Source: Gordonia rhizosphera NBRC 16068 (lineage in GTDB: Bacteria; Actinomycetota; Actinomycetes; Mycobacteriales; Mycobacteriaceae). From it: a DNA stretch of 64,000 nt. Below the pieces are notes generated by a model. It saw nothing but the letters and a program-made list of their open reading frames with translations. It did no database searches and had not been told where the DNA came from. The translations under genes were made by a program, and so were the position numbers. Position 1 is the first letter of the stretch, and each line of letters begins with the position of its first letter. The stretch is from contig NZ_BAHC01000053.1 in NCBI RefSeq assembly GCF_000298195.1, forward strand, positions 1 through 64,000. The letters are read 5' to 3'. Of the stretch, positions 38,086 through 48,124 are shown in pieces.

Positions 38086-39653
38086 GGCGTGCGGAGGCCC
38101 TCAACCTTGGTCGGGTCGAGACGCGAGGCCGCACCGGCGAAGTAGCCGCCCTTGCGCTCGGTTCCGTTGATCGTGTACGCGGGATCGTTGAGGATGTTCG
38201 CGACCGTCACGGTGTCGGCGAATTCGCCGCCGTCCTCGCGGTATTGCGATGGGATCCGGCTCTTGTACTTGAGGTAGAGGCCCTCGAGATAGGCCGTGTC
38301 GCGATCGCGGTATTGCTGATTCGGCGAGGACACCTCGGGTGCGTCCGACGCGTAGGTGTCGAGCAGCCTGGCGTAGTCGCCGCCGTCGCGTGACCCGTTG
38401 TACGCGTCGGCCATCTCCTGGAGCATGTCCCGCTCGGTCATCGGGCCGGCCCCGAGGCCGGCCCAGATCTGTTGCCCGCCGGAAGTGCCCATGAACACGG
38501 CGTTCTCGCCTTGCCAGGCACCGCCCGGATGTTTCAGCAGATACTTGGGGTGGTTGTAGAAGTACACCCAGTCCCCGTCCTTCACCGGGCGATTCCCGAT
38601 CGTGCCGAACTCGCCGGCGCCCGCGCCGTGCGCGGAGGTGAACATCCCGTCGACGGGAGTGCCTTCGGTGCCCGTGTGAATCCGCAGTCGCCGGGCCTCG
38701 GGCACCGGAGTCGATGTCGACCCGAACAGCGTGTCGAACCTGTCGTCGCCGATCGCGGCGCGCAGCGTGTCGATCTCGATCGCCACGATGCAGCTCAGAC
38801 ACTCGGCGATGGTGAGTCCCTTCAGCCACGACCGGATACCTTCCGACGCGCTCTTGCCCGGCTTGAGCTTCCAGTCCATCCAGGCGGTGCGATCGAAGAG
38901 GGACGGGTCGGCGAGCCCGCTGCGCCAGTCGTCGTCCCACCGGTAGTTGGCGGGGTCTTTCATGTGCTCGGCGTGGTAGTTGTAGTCGTACCAGACCCCC
39001 TTGTCGGGCCCGAATTGCGTGTTCGCCTTCGTCATCCCGGCGATGACGTGCTTACCCATCTCCTCGGTGGTGGCCGCGATCTCGGGCTGCCCGGTCTTGC
39101 CGCCACCGCCGGCCAGTTCATCGAGCTTGCCCATCGTTTGGCGACCGACGGTACCGTCCTTCGATTCCAGTCCGTGTTTGGACTGGAAGGCGACCGCTGT
39201 CGCCCGGGTCTCGGCACCGAAGACCCCGTCCATGGAACCATCGGACTTCGTCGACTTCGGCATCGCGAAACCGTCGGCGACAAAGCCCCGCTGCACCTTG
39301 GCGACTGCGGGGTCGGTGCGTCCCTTCCGGAGGAGCGGGGAGTTGTCGTAGGCCGCCTCCAGCACCGGATCCCCGGCGTATCGCGGCGAGGTGAGGTTGC
39401 GCGTCTTCTCGGCCGGGGTCAGCGGCGCCCGCTGAATGTGGATGTCGCCCGGGCGCCAGCCGTCGGTATCCCGCCGCTCGACGAGGTCGGACACCGCGTG
39501 GTTGCCCGCGGTCTGCTGCAGCTCGGTCACCCGGGCGAGCGACAGCGGGCGGGTATCGGTGGCCGTCGGGGAATGAGCGGCGGATGTGCGGTCGGCAGGG
39601 GCGGACCGTCGGGGCCATCCGAGGTCGGTCTCTCGCGCACGCCAGCCGGGCAT
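38082..39653 (-). CDS. Tgl-like transglutaminase with PG-binding domain and effector-like N-terminus
   Basis: 523 aa from ATG at 39653 (the frame is open up to GTG at 39731; neither has a good RBS). Domains in order: disordered Arg/Ala/Thr start with LARVTELQQTAGNHAVSDLV, the short GN-av motif seen before toxins of contractile injection systems; a peptidoglycan_binding_1 repeat (AVAKVQRGF to TVGRQTMGKLDEL); a domain like Bacillus Tgl transglutaminase, with IAECLSCIVAIEIDTL aligned to the ECATAIVI active-site segment and WVYFYNHPKYL then AWQGENAVFMG aligned to LYFKNP and WRGENVILLG. Predicted catalytic Cys is the first Cys in that segment. No signal peptide. Assignment is by remembered motif similarity. 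Confidence 0.72.
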   Translation of the reverse strand: MPGWRARETDLGWPRRSAPADRTSAAHSPTATDTRPLSLARVTELQQTAGNHAVSDLVERRDTDGWRPGDIHIQRAPLTPAEKTRNLTSPRYAGDPVLEAAYDNSPLLRKGRTDPAVAKVQRGFVADGFAMPKSTKSDGSMDGVFGAETRATAVAFQSKHGLESKDGTVGRQTMGKLDELAGGGGKTGQPEIAATTEEMGKHVIAGMTKANTQFGPDKGVWYDYNYHAEHMKDPANYRWDDDWRSGLADPSLFDRTAWMDWKLKPGKSASEGIRSWLKGLTIAECLSCIVAIEIDTLRAAIGDDRFDTLFGSTSTPVPEARRLRIHTGTEGTPVDGMFTSAHGAGAGEFGTIGNRPVKDGDWVYFYNHPKYLLKHPGGAWQGENAVFMGTSGGQQIWAGLGAGPMTERDMLQEMADAYNGSRDGGDYARLLDTYASDAPEVSSPNQQYRDRDTAYLEGLYLKYKSRIPSQYREDGGEFADTVTVANILNDPAYTINGTERKGGYFAGAASRLDPTKVEGLRTP

Positions 39654-39755
39654 GGACCAAGTGTGCAGCAGCTTCACCGTGCCCGGAAGCACGTCTGCAC
39701 CATCGGGCAACGCGCCGACACGACGGGGCACGCACGCGTGGCTGCGCGTGGGGGA

Positions 39756-40340
39756 TCAGCGCGCCGCGACGGCGGTCTCGTTGAATCCTCTGGCCATCAA
39801 CCAGATCGCCAGGAAGATCTCGTTCGTGATCATCAGCACCAACGTCGCGTCCAACGCCGGGTTGCTGAAGTCGAACCACGACAGCACCGTCGTCAGCACC
39901 AGGACGGCGACCGCGACGAAACCCCAGATGGCGATGAACCGTGGGACGAGCCTCGTCTGGTAGAGCAGGTAATACATGACGGCCGCGCCGATGATGAAGA
40001 AATATATCTGGACGTATTCGTACAGATCGTCTCGAACCCCGGTCTTGCCGGCCAGGAACAGCGTCCCGGCCGCGATCATGATCACGCCCTCGGCCATTCT
40101 CGCCCAGAAGTAGACGGCCGATGCGATGCGGGACGACGGCCGGAACAACGGATAGAGCAGGATCGCTATCCCGATGACCGACAGACCGCTGAGGACGTCG
40201 ACGATGAAGGTGATCGCCCCGGAGTCGGTCGCCTCGGCGAAGAGCATCAGATACGCGGTGAGGATGAACACTCCCGCGAGCGTGGCCCGTGTTCTCCGTG
40301 GCAGACCGACCGCCGACGGTGTCGCGGATCGTTCCCACAT
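39756..40340 (-). CDS. DUF4386-like integral membrane protein
   Basis: 194 aa from the ATG at 40340 (an upstream extension to 40475 is not membrane-like). Five or six hydrophobic segments, including TLAGVFILTAYLMLF, YVQIYFFIIGAAVMYYLLY and FIAIWGFVAVAVLVLTTVL. The end NEIFLAIWLMARGFN matches the conserved tail of DUF4386 proteins. Function unknown. Lies 102 bp upstream of the transglutaminase-like gene on the same strand. Confidence 0.8.
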   Translation of the reverse strand: MWERSATPSAVGLPRRTRATLAGVFILTAYLMLFAEATDSGAITFIVDVLSGLSVIGIAILLYPLFRPSSRIASAVYFWARMAEGVIMIAAGTLFLAGKTGVRDDLYEYVQIYFFIIGAAVMYYLLYQTRLVPRFIAIWGFVAVAVLVLTTVLSWFDFSNPALDATLVLMITNEIFLAIWLMARGFNETAVAAR

Positions 40341-40495
40341 GCCCCCATTGCTACCCGGCGCGGCGGTGTGTGGGCCAGTGCCAAAAGTCACCCAAGTGTG
40401 GTCTCGGCGCGCCTGCACTGGCGGTCGACCCGCAAAAGAGGTAGACCCGGAAACGAGATACCACGGCCGGCGCATCGGCGACGAAAGGGATCGCG

Positions 40496-43400
40496 ATGGC
40501 AGATGCGGGATGGCAGTTCTGGGTTGACCGGGGCGGCACGTTCACCGACATCGTGGCGCGTCGGCCCGACGGACGCCTACTGACACACAAGTTGCTCTCG
40601 GAGGACCCCGCACGCTACCGCGACGCGGCGGTGGCCGGGATCCGGGCCCTGCTCACGACGACCCCCGACAGCGAGCCCATCCCGGTCGCGGACGTGGAAG
40701 CGGTGCGGATGGGCACCACCGTCGCGACCAATGCATTGCTGGAACGCACAGGGGAGCGCACGCTCTTGGTGATCACGCGCGGTTTCGGCGACGCACTGCG
40801 CATCGGCTACCAGAATCGTCCCCGCATCTTCGACCGGCACATCGTGCTGCCGGAGATGCTGTACGAGCGGGTCGTCGAGGTCGATGAGCGGATCAGGGCC
40901 GACGGCACGGTGCTGCAGGCGCCGGATCTCGGGCAGCTGGGCGAACGGCTGCGGGAGGCGCACGCCGATGGCATCCGCGCAGTCGCGGTGGTGTGCCTGC
41001 ACAGTTACCTGCACCCGGCCCACGAGGTGGAGATCGGCAAACTCGTCGAGCAGATCGGTTTCGACCAGATCTCGCTGTCGTCGGAAGCGAGCCCACTGAT
41101 GAAACTGGTTCCGCGCGGAGACACCACGGTGGTCGACGCCTACCTGTCCCCGGTGCTGCGTCGTTATGTCGACCAGGTGGCAGACCAGATGCGCGGTGTG
41201 CGACTGATGTTCATGCAGTCCAACGGCGGGCTCGCCGAAGCGGGGCACTTCCGCGGCAAGGACGCGATCCTGTCCGGTCCGGCGGGCGGCATCGTGGGCA
41301 TGGTCCGCATGTCCGCGTTGGCCGGATTCGACCACGTCATCGGCTTCGACATGGGAGGCACCTCCACCGACGTGTCGCACTTCGCCGGTGAGTACGAGCG
41401 GGTGTTCGACACCCAGGTTGCCGGGGTCCGGTTGCGTGCCCCCATGCTCGACATCCACACGGTGGCGGCAGGCGGCGGGTCGATCCTGCATTTCGACGGC
41501 ACCCGCTATCGCGTCGGCCCCGATTCGGCCGGCGCCGACCCCGGCCCGGCCTGCTACCGCGGCGGCGGTCCACTCACCGTCACCGACGCGAACGTGATGC
41601 TCGGCCGAATCCAGCCCGAGCATTTCCCGGCGGTGTTCGGACCCGACGGGAAGCAGCCGCTGGATGGCGAGATCGTGCGGCGGCGTTTCGCCGAACTGGC
41701 CGCCGACATCGGGGCGGCCACCGGCGACCGGCGCTCGCCCGAACAGGTCGCCGAGGGCTTCCTGAGGATCGCGGTGACCAACATGGCCAATGCGGTCAAG
41801 AAGATCTCCGTCCAAAAGGGGCACGACGTGACCCGCTATGTGCTGACCACCTTCGGCGGCGCCGGCGGGCAGCATGCGTGCGCGGTCGCCGATGCGCTCG
41901 GTATTCGTACCGTGCTCGTCCCGCCGATGGCCGGTGTGCTCTCCGCGCTAGGGATCGGCCTGGCCGACACCACCGCGATGCGCGAGCAGTCGGTGGAGAT
42001 CGGACTCGACGCCGCCGCCCTCGACCGGCTGGCCGCCGTCGCGGACTCCCTCGAGCAGGCCGCACGTGCCGAACTGCTCGACGAGGGCATCCGGCCCGAG
42101 CAGATCCGGGTGGTTCGCCGGGTGCACGTGCGCTACGACGGCACCGACACGGCGATCCCGGTTCGTCTGGCCGAGCTCGACGAGATGACGACCGCCTTCG
42201 AAACCGCCCACCGGGAGACGTACTCGTTCCTCATGGACCGTCCGTTGTTCGCGGCGACGATCTCGGTGGAGACGACCGGGCTCACCGAACAAACTGATCT
42301 GTCCGACTTGGCGTTTCAGGTCGCCGACGCGGCCGGCGCACCGGACACCGTCGGTGTCTACACGGACGGATCGTGGCGTGACGCCCCGCTGAGTCACCGG
42401 GAGCGGATGCGGGTGGGAGACACGATCACGGGACCGGCCATCATCGCCGAGGCCAACGCCACCACCGTCGTCGACGACGGCTGGCGCGCGACGATGTCGC
42501 CGTCGGGACATCTGCTCGTCGAGCGCATCGTCGCCCCTGCGGCTCCGGATGCGGGCACCGAGGCCGATCCGGTGCTGCTGGAGATCTTCAACAACCTCTT
42601 CATGTCGATCGCCGAGCAGATGGGCTTCCGGCTCGAGTCGACCGCCCAGTCGGTGAATATCCGTGAACGCCTGGATTTCTCGTGCGCGCTGTTCGATCCT
42701 GACGGCGACCTGGTGGCCAATGCACCGCACATCCCGGTCCATCTCGGGTCGATGGGAGCGACCGTCAAAGAAGTCGTCCGCCGCCGCGGCGCCATGAGGC
42801 CCGGCGACGTGTACGCGGTCAACGACCCCTACCACGGCGGTACCCACCTGCCGGACGTCACGGTGGTGACCCCGGTCTTCGACACCGCGGGCGAGCACAT
42901 CCTGTTCTTCGTCGCCTCCCGCGGCCATCACGCCGAGATCGGCGGGATCACCCCGGGATCGATGCCGGCGAACAGTCACGACATCCACGAGGAGGGCGTG
43001 CTGTTCGACAACTGGCTACTCGCCGAGGGCGGACAGTTCCGCGAGTCGGCGACCCGAGACCTGCTCACCGAAGGGCCGTTCGGCTCCCGCAATCCCGACA
43101 CCAACCTCGCCGACCTCCGCGCACAGGTCGCCGCCAACCAGAAGGGCGTCGACGAGGTCGGCAAGATGATCGACCACTTCGGCCTCGATGTCGTGCAGGC
43201 CTACATGCGTCACGTCCAGGACAACGCCGAGGAAGCGGTCCGTCGCGTCATCGACAGACTCGACGACGGCGACTACCGCTACACCACGGATTCGGGTGCG
43301 ACGATCGCCGTGCACATCGCGGTGGACCGCGAAACCCGCAGCGCGACCATCGACTTCACCGGAACATCGCCGCAGTTGGATACCAACTTCAACGCGCCGT

Positions 43401-44089
43401 CGTCGGTGGTCACGGCCGCGGTGCTCTACGTGTTCCGGACCCTGGTCGCCGACGAGATCCCGCTCAACGACGGCTGCTTGCGGCCGCTGCACATCGTCAT
43501 CCCGGACGCGACGATGCTCGCACCCGCCTACCCGGCCGCGGTGGTCGCCGGCAACGTCGAGACCTCGCAGGCCATCACCGGTGCGCTGTTCGGCGCGCTG
43601 CGGGTGCAGGCGGAAGGGTCCGGGACGATGAACAACGTCACCTTCGGCAACGCGCGGCACCAGTACTACGAAACCCTCGGGTCCGGTTCCGGCGCGGGCG
43701 ACGGGTTCGACGGCGCGTCGGTCGTGCAGACGCACATGACCAACTCGCGGCTCACCGATCCGGAGGTTCTGGAATGGCGTTTTCCGGTGTTGCTGCGGGA
43801 GTTCGGCATCCGGCGCGGCAGCGGCGGCTCCGGACGTTGGCACGGCGGTGACGGCGGTGTCCGTCGGATCGAGTTCACCGAGCCGATGGTGGTGAGTACC
43901 CTGTCCGGACACCGGCGCGTGCCGCCCTACGGGATGGCCGGCGGTGCACCGGGGGCGCTGGGACACAACCGTGTCGAACGCGCCGACGGCACCGTCGTCG
44001 AGTTGGCCGGGTGCGACTCGACCGAGGTCCGGCCCGGCGACACACTCGTCATCGAAACCCCCGGCGGGGGCGGATACGGCATCGCCTGA
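40496..44089 (+). CDS. Fused hydantoinase A/B (5-oxoprolinase-type) enzyme
   Basis: 1197 aa, a single chain with both subunits. HyuA half (1 to about 680): WVDRGGTFTDIVARRPDG phosphate-binding start, RMGTTVATNALLERTGERT, VIGFDMGGTSTDVSHF and FGGAGGQHACAVADAL. HyuB half (about 690-1197): LEIFNNLFMSIAEQMGFRLE, GDVYAVNDPYHGGTHLPDV, GTSPQLDTNFNAP and the glycine-rich end GDTLVIETPGGGGYG. Such fusions are ATP-dependent 5-oxoprolinases or N-methylhydantoinases. Substrate unproven; it stands alone, and the 155 bp upstream show no operator. Confidence 0.92.
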   Translation: MADAGWQFWVDRGGTFTDIVARRPDGRLLTHKLLSEDPARYRDAAVAGIRALLTTTPDSEPIPVADVEAVRMGTTVATNALLERTGERTLLVITRGFGDALRIGYQNRPRIFDRHIVLPEMLYERVVEVDERIRADGTVLQAPDLGQLGERLREAHADGIRAVAVVCLHSYLHPAHEVEIGKLVEQIGFDQISLSSEASPLMKLVPRGDTTVVDAYLSPVLRRYVDQVADQMRGVRLMFMQSNGGLAEAGHFRGKDAILSGPAGGIVGMVRMSALAGFDHVIGFDMGGTSTDVSHFAGEYERVFDTQVAGVRLRAPMLDIHTVAAGGGSILHFDGTRYRVGPDSAGADPGPACYRGGGPLTVTDANVMLGRIQPEHFPAVFGPDGKQPLDGEIVRRRFAELAADIGAATGDRRSPEQVAEGFLRIAVTNMANAVKKISVQKGHDVTRYVLTTFGGAGGQHACAVADALGIRTVLVPPMAGVLSALGIGLADTTAMREQSVEIGLDAAALDRLAAVADSLEQAARAELLDEGIRPEQIRVVRRVHVRYDGTDTAIPVRLAELDEMTTAFETAHRETYSFLMDRPLFAATISVETTGLTEQTDLSDLAFQVADAAGAPDTVGVYTDGSWRDAPLSHRERMRVGDTITGPAIIAEANATTVVDDGWRATMSPSGHLLVERIVAPAAPDAGTEADPVLLEIFNNLFMSIAEQMGFRLESTAQSVNIRERLDFSCALFDPDGDLVANAPHIPVHLGSMGATVKEVVRRRGAMRPGDVYAVNDPYHGGTHLPDVTVVTPVFDTAGEHILFFVASRGHHAEIGGITPGSMPANSHDIHEEGVLFDNWLLAEGGQFRESATRDLLTEGPFGSRNPDTNLADLRAQVAANQKGVDEVGKMIDHFGLDVVQAYMRHVQDNAEEAVRRVIDRLDDGDYRYTTDSGATIAVHIAVDRETRSATIDFTGTSPQLDTNFNAPSSVVTAAVLYVFRTLVADEIPLNDGCLRPLHIVIPDATMLAPAYPAAVVAGNVETSQAITGALFGALRVQAEGSGTMNNVTFGNARHQYYETLGSGSGAGDGFDGASVVQTHMTNSRLTDPEVLEWRFPVLLREFGIRRGSGGSGRWHGGDGGVRRIEFTEPMVVSTLSGHRRVPPYGMAGGAPGALGHNRVERADGTVVELAGCDSTEVRPGDTLVIETPGGGGYGIA

Positions 44090-44144
44090 TCGGACCGGAA
44101 CCTCGAACCTCGCACAGCACTCCGGGCCCTACTGCACCTCAGGC

Positions 44145-46496
44145 CTACTGTGTGGCCATGAAGATGCGTGAGGACAACTCGGAGGCCGCAAGCTTCGCTT
44201 CGTTGGTGGCCACCTCGTCGAAGGACTGGCCCGAATCGATGTCGACCATCGCCCGATGCAGCTTCCCGGTGAACCGGAAGGGTGACTCGTAGGCCTGCGA
44301 GACCGGCGTGATCAGATCGCAGCCGATGTCGAAGGACTCCTGGACCGTGTACCGCATCGGCACCTGTTGCGCGAAGGTGCCGGCACCGATCACGTCGGTG
44401 CCCGCGCGCAAGGTGGCCCAGCCTCCGGTGCCGAGCGTGCCCGGCTCGTCGCATTCGATCTGGGCCGACACGACGTAGCGGCCGACCGGCAACGGCGCGT
44501 CCGAGGACACCCGGTAGCGGTGCTCCCCGAACCAGTTGTGCTCCCAGTGCAGTCTGCCGTCCTGCACGAAGAACGTGTACCCGGCCGTACGCCCGCCGCA
44601 GGAGATCAGCACACCCTCCGTGCCGCTGTCGAGGATCTCGATCTCGGCGGAGAGAACGTGGTCGACGTTCTTGATCGGCGGCGACGAGGTCTCCGGAACG
44701 CGCACCGTTCCCGGGAAGTACGTGAAGTTCTTCTTGCCGGCGATATGGCTCGGGCGCAGGCTCACGTCCGCGCGTTCCGAGAATCGATCGTCGAGCGGCA
44801 GCACGTTGTACTTGGCGGCCTCGGCCATGAACAGGTCCTGCAGCTCACGGAGCTTCCCGGGGTGCTCTGCGGCAAGATCGTGGGCCTGTGAGAAGTCCTC
44901 GTCGACGTTGTACAACTCCCAGGCGTCCGCAGCGAAGTCGGCCGAACCGCGCATCTGCCACGGGGTCTTGTGCTTGCAGCCCGCGACCCAGCCCTCGTGG
45001 TAGATGGCGCGGTTGCCGAACATCTCGAAGTACTGGGTGAGGTGCCGGTCGTCGGCAACGGCGTCGGTCCAGGTGTATGCCATCGACGTGCCCTCGACCG
45101 GTGTCTGCGCCGCGCCGTTCACGTGGGTCGGGTGGGGGATACCGACGGCCTCGAGGATGGTGGGCGCGATGTCGATCACGTGGTGGAACTGGGAGCGCAC
45201 GATGTCGTTGTCGTCGATGTGCCCGGGATGGCGCATGACGAGTCCGTTGCGGGTGCCGCCGAAGTGCGAGGCCACCTGCTTCATCCACTGGAACGGGGAC
45301 GAGCCCGCCCAGCACCACGGCACCGGATAGTGGTTCTCGTGGTTCGGACCGCCGATCTCGTCGATGTGTGCGAGCATCGTCTCCAGGTCGTCGTTGAAGC
45401 CGTGCTGCGTCTTCATGTTGTTCAGCGTGCCGGTGAGTGTTCCCTCGGCGCTGGGCCCGTTGTCGCCGATGATGTAAATGACGAGCGTGTTGTCGGCGAC
45501 CCCGAGCGTGTCGAGCGCATCGATGAGGCGGCCCGCCTGGGCATCGGTGTGCTCGAGGAACCCGGCGAACACTTCCTGCATCCGGGCGTACAGCCGCTTC
45601 GCGTCGTCGGACTGCTCATCCCAGGCCGGGATCTCATCCGGGCGAGGGGTCAGCTCCGTGTCCGCGGGGATGATGCCCAGGGCCTTCTGGCGTTCGAACG
45701 TCAACTGCCGTTCGCGGTCCCAGCCGTGGTCGAACGCACCGCGGTACCGATCCGACCACTCTTTGTCGACGTGATGAGGCGCGTGCGCGGCGCCCGGCGT
45801 CCAGAACACGAAGAAGGGCTTGTCGGGAGCCGAGGCCTTCTGATTCGTCATCCACTCGATGGCCTTGTCCGCCATCGCCTCGGTGAAATGCCAGTTCTCG
45901 TCGGCGTCCGCGGGACGCTCGACCGGACTGGTGTTTTCCCACAACGGGGTGTTCCACTGGTCGGCTTCACCGCCCAGGAACCCCCAGTAGTACTCGAAGC
46001 CCTTGCCGGTCGGCCAGCGGTCGAACGGGCCGGCGGCACTGGTCTCGTGGTCGGGGGTGTTGTGCCACTTGCCGAATGCGGCCGTGCTGTAGCCGTTGAG
46101 CTTGAGGACCTCGGCGACGGATGCGGATTCCGGACCCCACTGTCCGTCGTAGCCGGGAAATGCGGTCGCCAGCTCCATGATGTTGCCGGAACCCACCGAG
46201 TGATGGTTTCGTCCCGACAAGAGCGCTGCACGGGTGGGCGAGCACAGTGCGGTGGTGTGGAATCGGTTGTAGAAGGCGCCCTCCGACGCGAGTTGTTCGA
46301 GGTGCGGAGTCCTCGCGGGCCCGCCACACAGGCTGGGCTGACCGAATCCCACGTCGTCGAGCATGATGACGACGACGTTCGGAGCCCCCGCGGGCGCCGA
46401 CGGTGGGCTCATCACGCCCGCCTGGGAATCCTGGTAGGTCACGCCGATCTGCCCGGAGAACGGTTCGGGCGGAAGCGGCAGGTGTTCGCGGCTCAT
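44145..46496 (-). CDS. Type I arylsulfatase (formylglycine-dependent), first copy
   Basis: 783 aa from ATG at 46496 (GAGGAAAA upstream). Metal site VVVIMLDDVGFG (Asp47, Asp48), modification motif TTALCSPTRAALLSGR with Cys85, FGKWHNT and IGDNGPSAEGTL complete the alkaline-phosphatase-like core; a beta-rich C-terminal domain (about 640-783) follows. No signal peptide, so it acts in the cytoplasm, where FGE also works. Long sulfatases of this type resemble the PAS/AtsA alkylsulfatase class. Downstream of the MFS gene in the same direction (162-bp gap), probably under the AraC regulator. Confidence 0.93.
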   Translation of the reverse strand: MSREHLPLPPEPFSGQIGVTYQDSQAGVMSPPSAPAGAPNVVVIMLDDVGFGQPSLCGGPARTPHLEQLASEGAFYNRFHTTALCSPTRAALLSGRNHHSVGSGNIMELATAFPGYDGQWGPESASVAEVLKLNGYSTAAFGKWHNTPDHETSAAGPFDRWPTGKGFEYYWGFLGGEADQWNTPLWENTSPVERPADADENWHFTEAMADKAIEWMTNQKASAPDKPFFVFWTPGAAHAPHHVDKEWSDRYRGAFDHGWDRERQLTFERQKALGIIPADTELTPRPDEIPAWDEQSDDAKRLYARMQEVFAGFLEHTDAQAGRLIDALDTLGVADNTLVIYIIGDNGPSAEGTLTGTLNNMKTQHGFNDDLETMLAHIDEIGGPNHENHYPVPWCWAGSSPFQWMKQVASHFGGTRNGLVMRHPGHIDDNDIVRSQFHHVIDIAPTILEAVGIPHPTHVNGAAQTPVEGTSMAYTWTDAVADDRHLTQYFEMFGNRAIYHEGWVAGCKHKTPWQMRGSADFAADAWELYNVDEDFSQAHDLAAEHPGKLRELQDLFMAEAAKYNVLPLDDRFSERADVSLRPSHIAGKKNFTYFPGTVRVPETSSPPIKNVDHVLSAEIEILDSGTEGVLISCGGRTAGYTFFVQDGRLHWEHNWFGEHRYRVSSDAPLPVGRYVVSAQIECDEPGTLGTGGWATLRAGTDVIGAGTFAQQVPMRYTVQESFDIGCDLITPVSQAYESPFRFTGKLHRAMVDIDSGQSFDEVATNEAKLAASELSSRIFMATQ

Positions 46497-46658
46497 GGTG
46501 TTTTCCTCAATGATGGTGTGGCGCTGATGTTGTGGCGAATGATGTTGTCGCGCAGACGTTGTCGCGGCGTAGCGGAAGCAGTGCCCGCGGGTGCGTTCGG
46601 CTCTTGGTGAAGACGAACCCACCCGGGTACTGCCGTTGGGGTCGGGGACGGCGGTGGG

Positions 46659-48023
46659 TCAGACCGCGGTCGTGTTGCCGAGTCGGCCGGCGTCGGTGGT
46701 GCGGTAGCGGCGGACCAGCGGCAGCAGGCACAGCAGGAGGGTGGCGGGGATGAGCGAGAATCCGAGCAGCAGACCCTCCAGTGCGGTGGAGGACTGGGTG
46801 ACCGCGTGGGTGGAGGACACGAAGCCGGTCGCGGCGAGGATGAGGCTGTAGCAGAGGGGGCCGAGGGCGTGGGAACCGTTGTCGGCGGCAGTCCACAGTC
46901 CGGTGAAGGCGCCTGCCTGGTCTCGTCCGGTGCGCTGCGTGTCGGCGGCGATGGTGTCGGGCAGCATGGCGAACAGGGGGACCTGGGTGCCCATGGTGGC
47001 GATGCCGATCAGGGCGGCGACGATGATGGTGGGGAGCAGGCCGGACTTGACGGCGGGGTAGAAGGCGGCGCCCGCGATGGCCCATGCGCAGATCATCAGG
47101 GTGAACATGCGTGGCTTGCCGATCCGGCGGGTGTAACGGCCGATCAGCGGGGCCGACAGCGCGCTTCCGATGGTGATGACCAGGAACACGATGGCGGTTT
47201 TCGCCTGGCCACCCAGGTAGTAGGTGGCGACGTAGGGCAGGCCGGTGAGCGCCATGGTCTGGAAGATGACCATCAGCATGTAGGTGGTGACGAGGATGAA
47301 GAACGCCTTGTTGCCACGTGCGGTCCGGAAGGATTCACGCAGGCTGAGGCCTTCGCCGCCGGAGCCCGAGCCGGAGCGGACCCACCGCGTCGAGCGCACG
47401 GGCACGAGCATCGCACACAGGAGGCCGATGCCGACGACGATGGCCATGGTTCGGTACGAGGCCATGGTGCCGTGGCCGACGAGCTTGGGTGCGATGACGC
47501 CGCCGATCAGGAATCCGAGCGTGAAGAACATCGACCGCCAGGTCATGATCCGGGTCCGCTCGACGGGCGAACCGGTCATCTCGGCAGCGAGGGCGGTCTG
47601 GGGGACCTGGAACAGCAGATAGCCGGTGGACGCGAGCAGGAAGGCCACCAGGACCCACAGCGCTCCGGCGTTGCCGGTGACCGGCGAGGCGAAGGTCAGT
47701 ACGAAGAACAGGGGCAGGGCCAGGGCGCCGATCCGCATCAGGCGCTGGCGTCCACCGGTGCGGGCGGCCTCGCGGTCGCTGAGTGCTCCGGCCCAGGGGC
47801 TGAGCAGGGTGTCCCACAGTTTCGGCAGCGCGACGATGAGACCGGCCAGGCCGGCGGCCACGCCGAGGGTGTTGGTCAGGTAGATGATCAACAGCAGGCC
47901 GGGTGCGGTCAGGAATGTGTTCGAGGCCAGGAAGCCGGTGGACCAGCCGAGCAATCGGGGTCGCGACAGCATGGATGTCTCTGTTCTCGGGGGTGATGTG
48001 GTGTGGGCTTCGGTCAGGGACAT
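46659..48023 (-). CDS. MFS transporter, GPH/MFS_2 type
   Basis: 454 aa, twelve predicted transmembrane segments. LPKLWDTLLSPWAGALSDR near residue 70 is the sodium/sugar symporter-like (GPH) cation-binding segment, followed by ERTRIMTWRSMFFTLGFLIGG. Encoded between araC and the first sulfatase, so it likely imports the sulfate ester or sulfated sugar (inference). Expression is probably from a promoter carrying the AraC site at 48128-48154, about 105 bp before its start. Confidence 0.9.
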   Translation of the reverse strand: MSLTEAHTTSPPRTETSMLSRPRLLGWSTGFLASNTFLTAPGLLLIIYLTNTLGVAAGLAGLIVALPKLWDTLLSPWAGALSDREAARTGGRQRLMRIGALALPLFFVLTFASPVTGNAGALWVLVAFLLASTGYLLFQVPQTALAAEMTGSPVERTRIMTWRSMFFTLGFLIGGVIAPKLVGHGTMASYRTMAIVVGIGLLCAMLVPVRSTRWVRSGSGSGGEGLSLRESFRTARGNKAFFILVTTYMLMVIFQTMALTGLPYVATYYLGGQAKTAIVFLVITIGSALSAPLIGRYTRRIGKPRMFTLMICAWAIAGAAFYPAVKSGLLPTIIVAALIGIATMGTQVPLFAMLPDTIAADTQRTGRDQAGAFTGLWTAADNGSHALGPLCYSLILAATGFVSSTHAVTQSSTALEGLLLGFSLIPATLLLCLLPLVRRYRTTDAGRLGNTTAV

Positions 48024-48124
48024 TGGGGGAGATCCTTCCGAGGGGACTGCCGCGGTCTCCGCGAATGCGGTGGCCGGGCTGTGAGGAGGGGAGAACGGAT
48101 CTCAGTGTGCGAGCTGGGTCACAG

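Noticed and set aside
37567-40340. A full contractile injection system locus
   Set aside because: No sheath, tube, baseplate or ATPase genes in the window; only the candidate effector and its partner are present.
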